Source: JAYZVT01 sp050248375 | GTDB taxonomy: Bacteria; Pseudomonadota; Alphaproteobacteria; Rhizobiales; Methyloligellaceae | Direction: 5' to 3' | Assembly (NCBI GenBank): GCA_050248375.1 | Contig: JBFWSL010000244.1 | Location: forward strand, 1 to 5,279 | DNA: 5,279 bases | In this document: one piece after another, positions 1 to 5,279 of the stretch | Position numbering within the stretch: the stretch's first letter is position 1 | Layout: each line of letters opens with the position of its first letter | Notes under the pieces: generated by a model | What the model saw: the letters and a program-made list of their open reading frames with translations, nothing else | Database searches by the model: none | Told to the model about the DNA's origin: nothing | Position numbers and translations under genes: made by a program

Positions 1-1121
1 GGCAGCGTCAGCGGCAGCAGGATCGGATCGGGCTTGCCGCCGTCGGCCTCCGCGGTCGGCTCGTCCAGCTCGATGCGGGCCTGGGCGCTGGTGACGCCAT
101 AGTCGTCCTCGACCTTGAAGCCGAAGCGCAGGGCGCCGCGCGGCGTGGGGCCCGGTTCCTCGGAGAAGGAGGCGACCGGCGGCTTGTCGGGGATCAGCTC
201 GAAATGCCAGGTGGACAGGGAATGGCTGGTTGCGCGCAGGGCGACGGTGGAGTCGCGGTCGAGCGTCAGCTTGAACTCGGCGGTGCGGTCGTCCTCGGAG
301 ACGGGAGCGAGCGCCTCGGGCTTGCCGCCCCCGGCGCCGGATATGGTGACGGCGGGCCGCGCGGCCTTCGGCCCGGCCATGCGGATGACCAGCAGGCTCT
401 TCACCGGCGCCTCGATGCGGCGGACCTCCTGGGACTGGGCGCCGTCGGCCAGCACCACCGGCGGCTTGCCGGTATAGACCGGGGGCGTGACCCAGGCATC
501 GACGCGCGCGCGCGCCAGCGTCACCGGGTCGGCGGCGATGCGCAGGGATTCCGCCAGCCGGCGCGGGGTGTCGCTGCCGGCGCTGACGAAGCCGACGGCG
601 ATGGCCAGCAGCAGCGCGGCGCGCAGGGCGCGCGGATCGAGAATGTCGAGGCGAGGACGGGGCGCGCCGGACTTCAGCCGGGCGAGGCTGGCGGCGATCC
701 TGCGGCGGTGCTCCTCCCACAGGGCCCGCTGGTCGGCAGTGGCGTTGGCGGGCAGCGCGTCCTCATAGGAACTCGCCGGGCGGTGCGCGACGCCGGAGGT
801 CTTCTCCAGCCGCCGCAGCCCTTCCTCGCGGGTGGGAAGGTCGATGCGGAACAGCGGCGCCAGCGACCACAGGAAGGCGAGGGCGAAGACCGCCAGCGCC
901 GCCTGGTGGGCCAGCGGGGGCAGGTATGCCCACGCGCCGAACAGCGACAGGACGAGAAACAGGCCGGCGACGGAGAAGGGGCGCAGCAGCGCGCGCCACA
1001 CGCGCTCGAACAGCAGGACCGTGCGGGCGCGGGCGGTCTTGCGGTCGAGCAGCGCCGTGGCGATGGCGCCTGCCCTGTCGTCGACGGGCGTCTCGGCGCC
1101 CTTGCGGCGGGATGTCTTCAT
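1..1121 (-). CDS. TIGR02302 / DUF4175 family membrane protein, N-terminal part (3' end beyond left edge)
   Basis: The 373 residues visible here are the N-terminal part of a protein whose family (TIGR02302, DUF4175) usually runs to roughly 800 or more residues; its function is unknown. The ATG at 1119-1121 is the first possible start, because an in-frame stop (1125-1127) lies two codons upstream. A charged N-terminus (about 1-47) is followed by two hydrophobic segments at about 48-68 and 74-91, then a conserved-looking stretch with RRLEKTSGVAHRP (103-115). A third hydrophobic stretch lies at about 166-182. The remainder is beta-rich and probably extracytoplasmic, with PPVYTGKPP (213-221) and PDKPPVASF...KVEDDYGV (311-343), patterns typical of this family. 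I see no Shine-Dalgarno sequence before the ATG. The gene follows lysA but is separated from it by a likely terminator, so it may have its own promoter. The family call is from recognition of the motifs and of the position next to lysA. Confidence 0.85.
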   Translation of the reverse strand, partial: MKTSRRKGAETPVDDRAGAIATALLDRKTARARTVLLFERVWRALLRPFSVAGLFLVLSLFGAWAYLPPLAHQAALAVFALAFLWSLAPLFRIDLPTREEGLRRLEKTSGVAHRPASSYEDALPANATADQRALWEEHRRRIAASLARLKSGAPRPRLDILDPRALRAALLLAIAVGFVSAGSDTPRRLAESLRIAADPVTLARARVDAWVTPPVYTGKPPVVLADGAQSQEVRRIEAPVKSLLVIRMAGPKAARPAVTISGAGGGKPEALAPVSEDDRTAEFKLTLDRDSTVALRATSHSLSTWHFELIPDKPPVASFSEEPGPTPRGALRFGFKVEDDYGVTSAQARIELDEPTAEADGGKPDPILLPLTL

Positions 1122-1180
1122 GAGTCAAAGGCTATCACATGCGCCCGGTGGCCATCGAACAGAATTCTGCGGGGCGCTGA

Positions 1181-1206
1181 CACAAAACCGCCGCCGCGGG
1201 CGGCGG
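1181..1206 (-). terminator. Rho-independent terminator after lysA
   Basis: On the minus strand a perfect 8-bp all-G/C stem (CCGCCGCC paired with GGCGGCGG, arms at 1199-1206 and 1188-1195, 3-nt loop at 1196-1198) is followed directly by TTTTGTG (1187-1181). It begins 6 nt after the lysA stop codon, where a terminator for the argH-lptM-lysA transcription unit would be expected. The T-tract is short, only four uninterrupted T, so read-through into the DUF4175 gene is possible. It would not work as a terminator on the plus strand, because no T-run follows the hairpin in that direction. Confidence 0.72.
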
Positions 1207-1212
1207 GTGCCA

Positions 1213-2487
1213 TCACGCTTTGGTGAGCCAGGCGGGCATGCGCTCGGCCTCGAGCATGGCCTCGTAGGTGGGGCGCGGGCGGATGACGGCGTATTCGCCG
1301 CCCTTCACCATGACCTCGGGAACGAGCAGGCGGCTGTTGTAGGCGGAGGACTGCGCCGCGCCATAGGCGCCCGCCGTCAGCACGGCGATGAGGTCGCCCT
1401 CGTGCAGGCGCGGCAGGTCGCGGCCGAGCGCCATGTAGTCGCCGGTCTCGCAGACGGGTCCGACCACGTCGGTGACGGCGGCGGGTTCCGTGGCGCGCGC
1501 TTCCTCCACCGGCCAGATCTCGTGCCAGGCGTCGTAGAGGGTCGGGCGCACGAGGTCGTTCATGGCCGCGTCGACGATGGTGAAGCGCTTGGTGGCGCCC
1601 TGCTTGATGTAGAGCACGCGAGAAACCAGGATGCCGGCGTTGCCCGCGATCATGCGTCCGGGCTCGAAGACGAGGCGGCAGTCGAGGCCCTTCATCTCCT
1701 CGCGCACGATGGCCGCGTAGTCGTCGGGGTGCGGAGGCGGCGGCTCGTCGGCGCGGTAGGGAATGCCGAGGCCGCCGCCGAAGTTGACGAACTCGATCTT
1801 CAGGCCGTCCCCGCGCAGTTCGCCGATAAGGTCGCGCAGCAGCCCGAAGGCGGTGCGGAAGGGAGAGAGGTCGGTGATCTGGCTGCCGATGTGCATGTGC
1901 ACGCCGCAGGGCGAGACGCCGGGCAACGCTGCCGCCTTGCGGTAGAGGGCGCGGGCGTCGCCATAGGGGATGCCGAACTTGTCCTCGGCCTTGCCGGTGG
2001 AGATCTTCCTGTGTGTCCTGGCGTCCACGTCGGGGTTGACGCGGAAGGCGACGCGGGCGGTGGCTCCCATGGCCCCCGCGGTCTGGCTGAGCGCGTCGAG
2101 CTCGGCCTCCGATTCCACGTTGAAAGAGTAGATGCCTTCCTTCAGCGCCAGGGCCATCTCCTCGCGGGTCTTGCCGATGCCGGAGAAGACGATGCGCGCG
2201 GCCGGAATGCCGGCGGCGCGGGCGCGGCGCAGCTCTCCCTGCGAGACCACGTCCATGCCGGCGCCGAGCGCGCCCAGGGTGGCGATGACGGCGATGTTGG
2301 AGTTGGCCTTGATCGAGTAGCAGATGAGGGTGTCGGAACCGGCGAAGGCGCCGGAGAAGACCTCGTAGTGGCGCTCCAGGGTGGCGGTCGAATAGCAGTA
2401 GAAGGGCGTGCCGACCTCGTCCGCGATGCGGGCAAGGCTCACGTCCTCGGCGTGCAGGACGCCGCCCTTATAGGCGAAATGGTGCAT
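1213..2487 (-). CDS. lysA: Diaminopimelate decarboxylase (EC 4.1.1.20)
   Basis: LysA decarboxylates meso-2,6-diaminopimelate to L-lysine in the cytoplasm using PLP, the last step of lysine synthesis. The 424-residue product has the normal family length. It shows the fold-type III alanine racemase-like barrel with the PLP lysine K60 in YSIKAN. It also shows NPDVDARTHRKISTG (151-165), the HIGSQ motif (199-203), the glycine-rich phosphate-binding FGGGLGIPY (236-244) and EPGR (275-278). The C-terminal domain carries the catalytic CETGD (C346) and AGAYG (Y375). The start MHHFAYKGGVLHAED is chosen because it matches the usual alphaproteobacterial LysA N-terminus. The frame stays open 47 codons further, but that extension overlaps lptM and looks like shadow coding. 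No clear Shine-Dalgarno precedes the ATG. The lptM stop is only 23 bp upstream, so translational coupling is plausible. All key residues are present. Confidence 0.97.
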   Translation of the reverse strand: MHHFAYKGGVLHAEDVSLARIADEVGTPFYCYSTATLERHYEVFSGAFAGSDTLICYSIKANSNIAVIATLGALGAGMDVVSQGELRRARAAGIPAARIVFSGIGKTREEMALALKEGIYSFNVESEAELDALSQTAGAMGATARVAFRVNPDVDARTHRKISTGKAEDKFGIPYGDARALYRKAAALPGVSPCGVHMHIGSQITDLSPFRTAFGLLRDLIGELRGDGLKIEFVNFGGGLGIPYRADEPPPPHPDDYAAIVREEMKGLDCRLVFEPGRMIAGNAGILVSRVLYIKQGATKRFTIVDAAMNDLVRPTLYDAWHEIWPVEEARATEPAAVTDVVGPVCETGDYMALGRDLPRLHEGDLIAVLTAGAYGAAQSSAYNSRLLVPEVMVKGGEYAVIRPRPTYEAMLEAERMPAWLTKA

Positions 2488-2510
2488 GGGCCGGCCGCCG
2501 GGTCGCCGCG

Positions 2511-2693
2511 CTAGCGCAGCAGCTTGTCGAGGATGAAGGGCCGGTCGGGCTTGCCGTCGGCGGTGCGCGGCGTCTCGGAGCCGGCCTTGGCGGCAGGCGG
2601 ACGCTCGAGCGGACCCTTGCGGCCGCACGCCGTCAGGGCGAGCGAGACCGCCACCAGGGCGGCAACCGCCAATGTCATGCGACCGGTCAGCAT
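2511..2693 (-). CDS. lptM: LptM-type small lipoprotein (LPS translocon maturation factor family)
   Basis: This is a 60-residue lipoprotein precursor: a short n-region with Arg5, a hydrophobic core (about 7-19), and the lipobox L-T-A-C with the lipidated cysteine at C23. The mature start CGRKGPLERPP matches the hallmark CGxKGPLyxPP of the LptM (formerly YifL/LppL) family. In E. coli that protein binds the LptD-LptE outer-membrane LPS translocon and promotes its oxidative maturation. The rest is a hydrophilic, probably disordered tail ending in FILDKLLR. The ATG at 2693 gives a short charged n-region, but the in-frame ATG at 2678 (M6) would also give a valid signal peptide. A weak GGGG sits about 8-11 nt before 2693. 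The gene lies 44 bp after argH and 23 bp before lysA in the same direction, so it is probably co-transcribed. The family is secure from the motif; the role in this organism is inferred from E. coli. Confidence 0.87.
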   Translation of the reverse strand: MLTGRMTLAVAALVAVSLALTACGRKGPLERPPAAKAGSETPRTADGKPDRPFILDKLLR

Positions 2694-2737
2694 TCCGTGC
2701 CCCGAATTCCCTCGAACCTGCGGCGCTCTGGCTCTTT

Positions 2738-4150
2738 TTAGCCCGCCCGGGCTTCCCTTTCCAGCCGCTTTATCCAGCCTTTCGCCATTTTGCGGACATT
2801 TGATGGCGCCGTGCCGCCATAGCTGGTGCGGCTTTTCACCGAGTTCTGGACGCTGAGCACGGAAAACACGTCCCCGGTGATGCGCGGCTCCACGCCCTGC
2901 ATGGCCTCCAGAGGCAGCTTCGACAGGGGTTTGCGGGCGGATTCGGCCAGCGCCACGATGCGGCCGGTGACGTGATGGGCCTCGCGGAAGGGCATGCCGA
3001 GCGTCCGCACCAGCCAGTCGGCGAGGTCGGTGGCGGTGGAATAGGCGGCGCCCGCCGCCTTCTTCATGGCGGCGGCGTCGGGCTCCATGGCGCCGACCAT
3101 TCCCGCCGTCGCCTCGATCATCAGCGACAGGGAATCGATGGCGTCGAAGGCCGGCTCCTTGTCCTCCTGCATGTCCTTGGAATAGGCCAGCGGCAGGCCC
3201 TTCATGACCACGAGCAGGCCCTGCAGGGCGCCGTAGACGCGCCCGGTCTTGGCGCGCACCAGCTCGGCCGCGTCCGGATTGCGCTTCTGCGGCATGATGG
3301 AGGAGCCGGTGGTGAAGCCGTCGTCGAGGCGCACGAAGCCGAAACCGGCCGAGCACCAGATAACGATCTCCTCGGCCAGGCGCGACAGGTGCATGGCGGC
3401 GATGGCGCCGGCGGCGAGCATCTCCAGCACGAAGTCGCGGTCGGAAACGGCGTCGAGCGAATTGGCCGTGGGGCGGTCGAAGCCGAGCGCGCTGGCGGTC
3501 ATGTGCCGGTCGATGGGAAAGGAGGTGCCGGCGAGCGCCGCCGACCCCAGCGGGCACTCGTTGAGCCGCCTGCGGGCGTCGGCGAAGCGTCCGCGGTCGC
3601 GGGCGATCATCTCCACATAGGCGAGGCAGTGATGGCCGAAGGTGACCGGCTGCGCCGTCTGCAGATGGGTGAAGCCCGGCATCACGGTGGCCGCATGGGC
3701 GAGCGCCTTGTCGGCCAGCGCGCGCTGCAGACGGGCGAGCCCGGCGTCCAGCCGGTCGATGGCGTCGCGCACCCACAGACGGAAGTCGGTCGCCACCTGG
3801 TCGTTGCGCGAGCGGGCGGTGTGCAGGCGGCCGGCGGCGGCGCCAGCGATGTCCTTCAGGCGCGACTCGACATTCATGTGAATGTCCTCCAGCGCGCGGG
3901 AGAATTCGAACCGGCCGCTTTCGATCTCTGACAGAATCGTGTCTAGACCCTTGTCGATGCTCTCGGCATCCTCCCGGGCGATGATCCCCGTCTCGGCCAG
4001 CATGGCGCAATGCGCCTTCGATGCCGCGATGTCCTGCGCGAAGAGGCGGTTGTCGAAACCGATGGAGGCGTTTATTTCCTCCATGATTTCCGCGGGGCCG
4101 GCCGCGAAACGGCCACCCCACATGGTGTTGGTCATGATCTTCTTGGCCAT
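2738..4150 (-). CDS. argH: Argininosuccinate lyase (EC 4.3.2.1)
   Basis: ArgH cleaves argininosuccinate to L-arginine and fumarate, the last step of arginine synthesis. It is a cytoplasmic homotetramer of the fumarase/aspartase superfamily, with active sites built from three subunits. The 470-residue product has the usual length. It begins with the typical TNTMWGGRF (7-15). It contains HTARSRNDQVATD (110-122), GFTHLQTAQPVTFGHH (159-174, with the catalytic-region T161-H162), and GSAALAGTSFPIDR (202-215). The superfamily signature GSSIMPQKRNPD spans 282-293, with the catalytic serine loop at 283-284. The C-terminal TGDVFSVLSVQNSV (425-438) is also characteristic. The ATG at 4148-4150 is supported by a good ribosome-binding site six bases upstream; an in-frame ATG at codon 6 is less likely. 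It is the first gene of the argH-lptM-lysA unit and is divergent from tlpA, 24 bp away. No defect is seen. Confidence 0.98.
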   Translation of the reverse strand: MAKKIMTNTMWGGRFAAGPAEIMEEINASIGFDNRLFAQDIAASKAHCAMLAETGIIAREDAESIDKGLDTILSEIESGRFEFSRALEDIHMNVESRLKDIAGAAAGRLHTARSRNDQVATDFRLWVRDAIDRLDAGLARLQRALADKALAHAATVMPGFTHLQTAQPVTFGHHCLAYVEMIARDRGRFADARRRLNECPLGSAALAGTSFPIDRHMTASALGFDRPTANSLDAVSDRDFVLEMLAAGAIAAMHLSRLAEEIVIWCSAGFGFVRLDDGFTTGSSIMPQKRNPDAAELVRAKTGRVYGALQGLLVVMKGLPLAYSKDMQEDKEPAFDAIDSLSLMIEATAGMVGAMEPDAAAMKKAAGAAYSTATDLADWLVRTLGMPFREAHHVTGRIVALAESARKPLSKLPLEAMQGVEPRITGDVFSVLSVQNSVKSRTSYGGTAPSNVRKMAKGWIKRLEREARAG

Positions 4151-4174
4151 GACGAGCCTTCCCGGACAGGAACC
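4151..4174. promoter_or_regulatory. 24-bp divergent argH/tlpA intergenic spacer
   Basis: Only 24 bp separate the argH ATG (minus) from the tlpA ATG (plus). The space holds both ribosome-binding sites, GGGAAGG for argH and a short AGG(AA) at 4168-4172 for tlpA. It is too short for two sigma-70 promoters, so the promoters must lie inside the opposite genes' 5' coding ends, or at least one transcript has an extremely short leader. I could not identify convincing -35/-10 boxes. Confidence 0.6.
4157..4163 (-). promoter_or_regulatory. Ribosome-binding site of argH
   Basis: On the minus strand GGGAAGG lies 6 nt before the ATG at 4150. This fixes the argH start over the internal ATG at codon 6 and over the long upstream open frame that runs antisense through tlpA. 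Confidence 0.7.
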
Positions 4175-4831
4175 ATGAGCGATACGCAGACGAAGAAACG
4201 GCCCCGGACCTCCCGCTGGCCTCTCTATCTGGCGGCGGCGGTGCTGGCGCTGGGCGCGGGCTTCGGGGCGGTATACGTGAACATGGCCCTGCAAGGCAAC
4301 GGCGGTGTCCCGCCATCGCAAACGGCGGAGCGGCCGGGCACCGGGGCCTCGCAGGGGCCGCTGGCCGGCTTCTCCAAGGGCGAGCTGACCAGCTTCGTGG
4401 CGCGGGCTGAGCCGCAGCCGGTGCCGGAACTGACCTTCAAGGACGGATCGGGAGCCACCCGCACGCTCGCCGACTGGAAGGGCAAGGTGGTGCTGCTCAA
4501 CCTGTGGGCGACCTGGTGCGCGCCCTGCCGCAAGGAGATGCCCTCGCTCGACCGGCTGCAGGCCAGGCTCGGCGGCGACGGCTTCGAGGTGGTGGCGGTC
4601 AGCATCGACAAGGTGGGCGATCCCGGCGCCTTCCTGGAGCGCAACGGTATCAGGTCGCTGAAGCTGTATCACGACGAGACCACGAAGATCGGCACGGCGG
4701 TGAAGGCCTTCGGCATGCCGACCTCCGTCCTGATCGGCAGGGACGGCCGGGAACTGGGACGGCTCACCGGCCCGGCGGAATGGGATTCCCCGGAAGCCCT
4801 GGAGCTGATCGAGGCGGCGCTTTCGGGCTGA
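4175..4831 (+). CDS. tlpA: TlpA-type membrane-anchored periplasmic thioredoxin-like protein
   Basis: The 218-residue product has a charged N-terminus (KKRPRTSR, 7-14), one uncleaved transmembrane anchor (about 15-37), a Gly/Pro/Gln-rich linker (about 41-65) and a C-terminal thioredoxin fold (about 80-218). The active site is WATWCAPCRKEMP (111-123) with redox cysteines C115 and C118. The cis-proline lies in GMPTSVLIGRDG (180-191), and the edge of the fold is typical of the AhpC/TSA-Redoxin TlpA-like class. In Bradyrhizobium TlpA acts as a periplasmic reductant needed for cytochrome aa3 biogenesis, reducing the copper-site cysteines of ScoI and CoxB; length and topology match. The start is chosen from the membrane-anchor topology and the AGG four bases upstream. 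The open frame continues 55 codons further upstream but is antisense to argH there. CcmG/ResA-like proteins share the fold; the location beside argH favours TlpA. Confidence 0.92.
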   Translation: MSDTQTKKRPRTSRWPLYLAAAVLALGAGFGAVYVNMALQGNGGVPPSQTAERPGTGASQGPLAGFSKGELTSFVARAEPQPVPELTFKDGSGATRTLADWKGKVVLLNLWATWCAPCRKEMPSLDRLQARLGGDGFEVVAVSIDKVGDPGAFLERNGIRSLKLYHDETTKIGTAVKAFGMPTSVLIGRDGRELGRLTGPAEWDSPEALELIEAALSG

Positions 4832-4832
4832 C

Positions 4833-4849
4833 CGAAGGCCCGGGGTCCA
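4833..4849 (-). repeat. Half copy of palindromic repeat
   Basis: CGAAGG followed by CCCGGGGTCCA. It matches the reverse complement of the 4994-5024 copy over its loop and one arm, apart from one extra C. The other arm is missing because the tlpA stop codon ends just one base before it. Confidence 0.55.
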
Positions 4850-4876
4850 TGCCGCCTTGCTACCCGTTGCGCTTTC

Positions 4877-4907
4877 TTGCTGGCTCCCGGCCTTCGCCGG
4901 GGTTTCG
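4877..4907 (+). repeat. Palindromic repeat, direct copy 1
   Basis: 31 bases that differ from the copy at 4994-5024 at only two positions (4884 and 4885). These changes shorten the hairpin from 8 perfect pairs to 6 plus a G-U pair; the loop is CTTC. Confidence 0.8.
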
Positions 4908-4921
4908 GGTTCTTTTTTCTT
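4885..4921 (+). terminator. Possible imperfect terminator after tlpA
   Basis: A short GC hairpin (6 perfect pairs plus one G-U, arms 4885-4891 and 4896-4902, loop 4892-4895) is followed, after a 10-nt gap, by six T (4913-4918) and then CTT. It is the only T-run downstream of tlpA. It overlaps a repeat copy, and the distance between stem and T-run is longer than in a classical intrinsic terminator, so function is uncertain. Confidence 0.35.
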
Positions 4922-4937
4922 GCGCGAGCTTCTGGCT

Positions 4938-4966
4938 CCGAAACCCCGGGCCTGACCCGGGGTCCA
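4938..4966 (-). repeat. Palindromic repeat, inverted copy
   Basis: Its reverse complement shares GGACCCCGG and CCGGGGTTTCG with the direct copies but has a different centre. It folds into an 8-bp stem (ACCCCGGG at 4943-4950 with CCCGGGGT at 4956-4963) around a 5-nt loop (4951-4955). Confidence 0.8.
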
Positions 4967-4993
4967 CGGCGGTCCGGACTCCGGTGGCATATG

Positions 4994-5024
4994 TTGCTGG
5001 ACCCCGGCCTTCGCCGGGGTTTCG
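4994..5024 (+). repeat. Palindromic repeat, direct copy 2
   Basis: Full copy with a perfect 8-bp stem (ACCCCGGC at 5001-5008 with GCCGGGGT at 5013-5020) and the tetraloop CTTC. It lies 20 bp beyond the stop codon of the minus-strand gene ending at 5045. On that strand it is a hairpin without a following T-run, so at most it would protect a 3' end or give weak termination. Confidence 0.8.
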
Positions 5025-5044
5025 CTGCGCGGTCCGCGCCGGTC

Positions 5045-5279
5045 TCAGGGGAGCCGGGCGGGGCCGATGCTGGCGGAGGCCTCGCCCTGCAGGCCGAGCG
5101 AGGCGCTGTCGCGGGCGAGCAGCAGCGCCTGGTCGCGGCAGCGATAGGTGGTCTCGCATTCCTCGGGCACGTTGAGTTCCAGGCCCAGCCATTCGGCGGC
5201 GGCGTGCCAGGTGCCGCGGGCATCGGCGCCCATGACCTCGAACTTGGCGAGGCCGCGGCGGGAGAAGGCGAGGTCGATG
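5045..5279 (-). CDS. Unrecognised protein, C-terminal 77 residues (5' end beyond right edge)
   Basis: This frame is open from the right edge to a TGA at 5045-5047 and reads IDLAFSRRGLAKFEVMG... through AEWLGLELNVPEECETTY and RCRDQALLLARD to the C-terminus IGPARLP. Nearly every codon ends in G or C, and the amino-acid composition is that of a soluble globular protein, so the frame is very likely coding. Two cysteines (in EECE and YRCRD) lie close together, but I see no recognised metal-binding or catalytic motif and no membrane segment. The methionine at 5233 is internal: coding-like sequence continues upstream of it to the edge. The gene converges on tlpA across the repeat cluster. I do not recognise the family and assign no function. 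Confidence 0.75.
   Translation of the reverse strand, partial: IDLAFSRRGLAKFEVMGADARGTWHAAAEWLGLELNVPEECETTYRCRDQALLLARDSASLGLQGEASASIGPARLP

Larger units (their letters stand above)
4833..5024. repeat. Cluster of alternating palindromic intergenic repeats with 117-bp period
   Basis: Four copies of one GC-rich palindromic element fill the tlpA downstream region in the order inverted (half copy), direct, inverted, direct. The core is GGACCCCGG, a short variable loop, then CCGGGGTTTCG. CCCGGGGTCCA occurs at 4839-4849 and 4956-4966, and TTGCTGG begins at 4877 and 4994; both pairs are exactly 117 bp apart. The cluster therefore looks like two composite units, each an inverted element, a 27-nt spacer and a direct element. 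This type of palindrome is common between genes in alphaproteobacteria. I cannot assign it a named family with certainty. Confidence 0.8.

Noticed and set aside
204..1226. 340-codon plus-strand open frame, rich in G, A, R and Q
   Set aside because: It is antisense to the DUF4175 gene and the lysA terminator. Its low-complexity composition is what the complement of a high-GC3 gene gives, and it has no recognisable motifs.
2142..2435. Minus-strand 97-codon Ser/Pro/Arg-rich frame inside lysA
   Set aside because: It is an out-of-frame overlap of lysA with low-complexity composition and no start signal.
832..2514. 560-codon plus-strand open frame across lysA
   Set aside because: It is a shadow of lysA and the DUF4175 N-terminus. 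The composition (strings of DGEAxxHxxxVDxE type) is typical of reverse-complement translation, and it crosses two genes and a terminator.
2694..4316. Long minus-strand open frame overlapping argH in another frame and running into the lptM frame, implying a 601-residue protein
   Set aside because: Only the last 60 codons (2511-2693) have real protein character (lipoprotein signal and LptM motif). The upstream part is an Arg/His/Gly-rich out-of-frame reading of argH.
4151..4990. 280-codon N-terminal extension of argH
   Set aside because: It lies antisense to tlpA and the repeats. The family's N-terminus and a good ribosome-binding site both place the start at 4150.
4833..5024. CRISPR array
   Set aside because: The repeats are palindromic, alternate in orientation, and number only three and a half with unequal spacers, unlike CRISPR direct repeats.
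4849..5044. Short plus-strand peptide frame starting MPPCYPLRF, containing SPGFR twice
   Set aside because: The repeated peptide comes from translating the two direct palindromic repeats. There is no codon bias and it runs on into antisense of the next gene.
1..5279. Mobile element, tRNA/rRNA, riboswitch, or defence system
   Set aside because: I saw no transposase, integrase, target-site duplications, tRNA-like cloverleaf or known riboswitch core. All gaps between genes other than 4832-5044 are under 100 bp.

Overview
The window is very GC-rich, and its real genes show strong G/C third-position bias, which is why long antisense open frames shadow every one of them. Gene content and order (a TIGR02302/DUF4175 membrane protein, lysA, a tiny LptM-type lipoprotein gene and argH on one strand, with a TlpA-type thioredoxin gene divergent from argH) point to an alphaproteobacterium, most likely of the Hyphomicrobiales (rhizobia/Brucella group). 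This is recognition of protein families and of a familiar neighbourhood, not a database result.

Layout. Bases 1-1121 (minus) hold the N-terminal 373 residues of a DUF4175 protein whose 3' end lies beyond the left edge. A 91-bp gap (1122-1212) contains a strong GC hairpin followed by TTTT on the minus strand, a good candidate terminator for the operon above it. Then, all on the minus strand and transcribed in the order argH > lptM > lysA, come argininosuccinate lyase (2738-4150), a 60-residue lipoprotein (2511-2693) and diaminopimelate decarboxylase (1213-2487), separated by only 44 and 23 bp. On the plus strand tlpA (4175-4831) starts 24 bp from the argH start, so the two divergent promoters must lie inside each other's coding sequence or be shared. 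From 4832 to 5044 there is no gene. Instead there is an ordered cluster of palindromic repeats in alternating orientation with an exact 117-bp period. At the right edge (5045-5279, minus) is the C-terminal part of a protein I do not recognise.

How the genes fit together. ArgH and LysA perform the last steps of arginine and lysine synthesis. LysA also draws on meso-diaminopimelate, a peptidoglycan precursor. The LptM-like lipoprotein belongs to outer-membrane LPS-translocon assembly, and TlpA is a membrane-anchored periplasmic thiol-disulfide reductase associated with cytochrome oxidase assembly. The block is therefore an ordinary conserved chromosomal segment mixing amino-acid synthesis with envelope functions. 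I found no novel defence, mobile or signalling system. The most interesting non-genic structure is the repeat cluster after tlpA.
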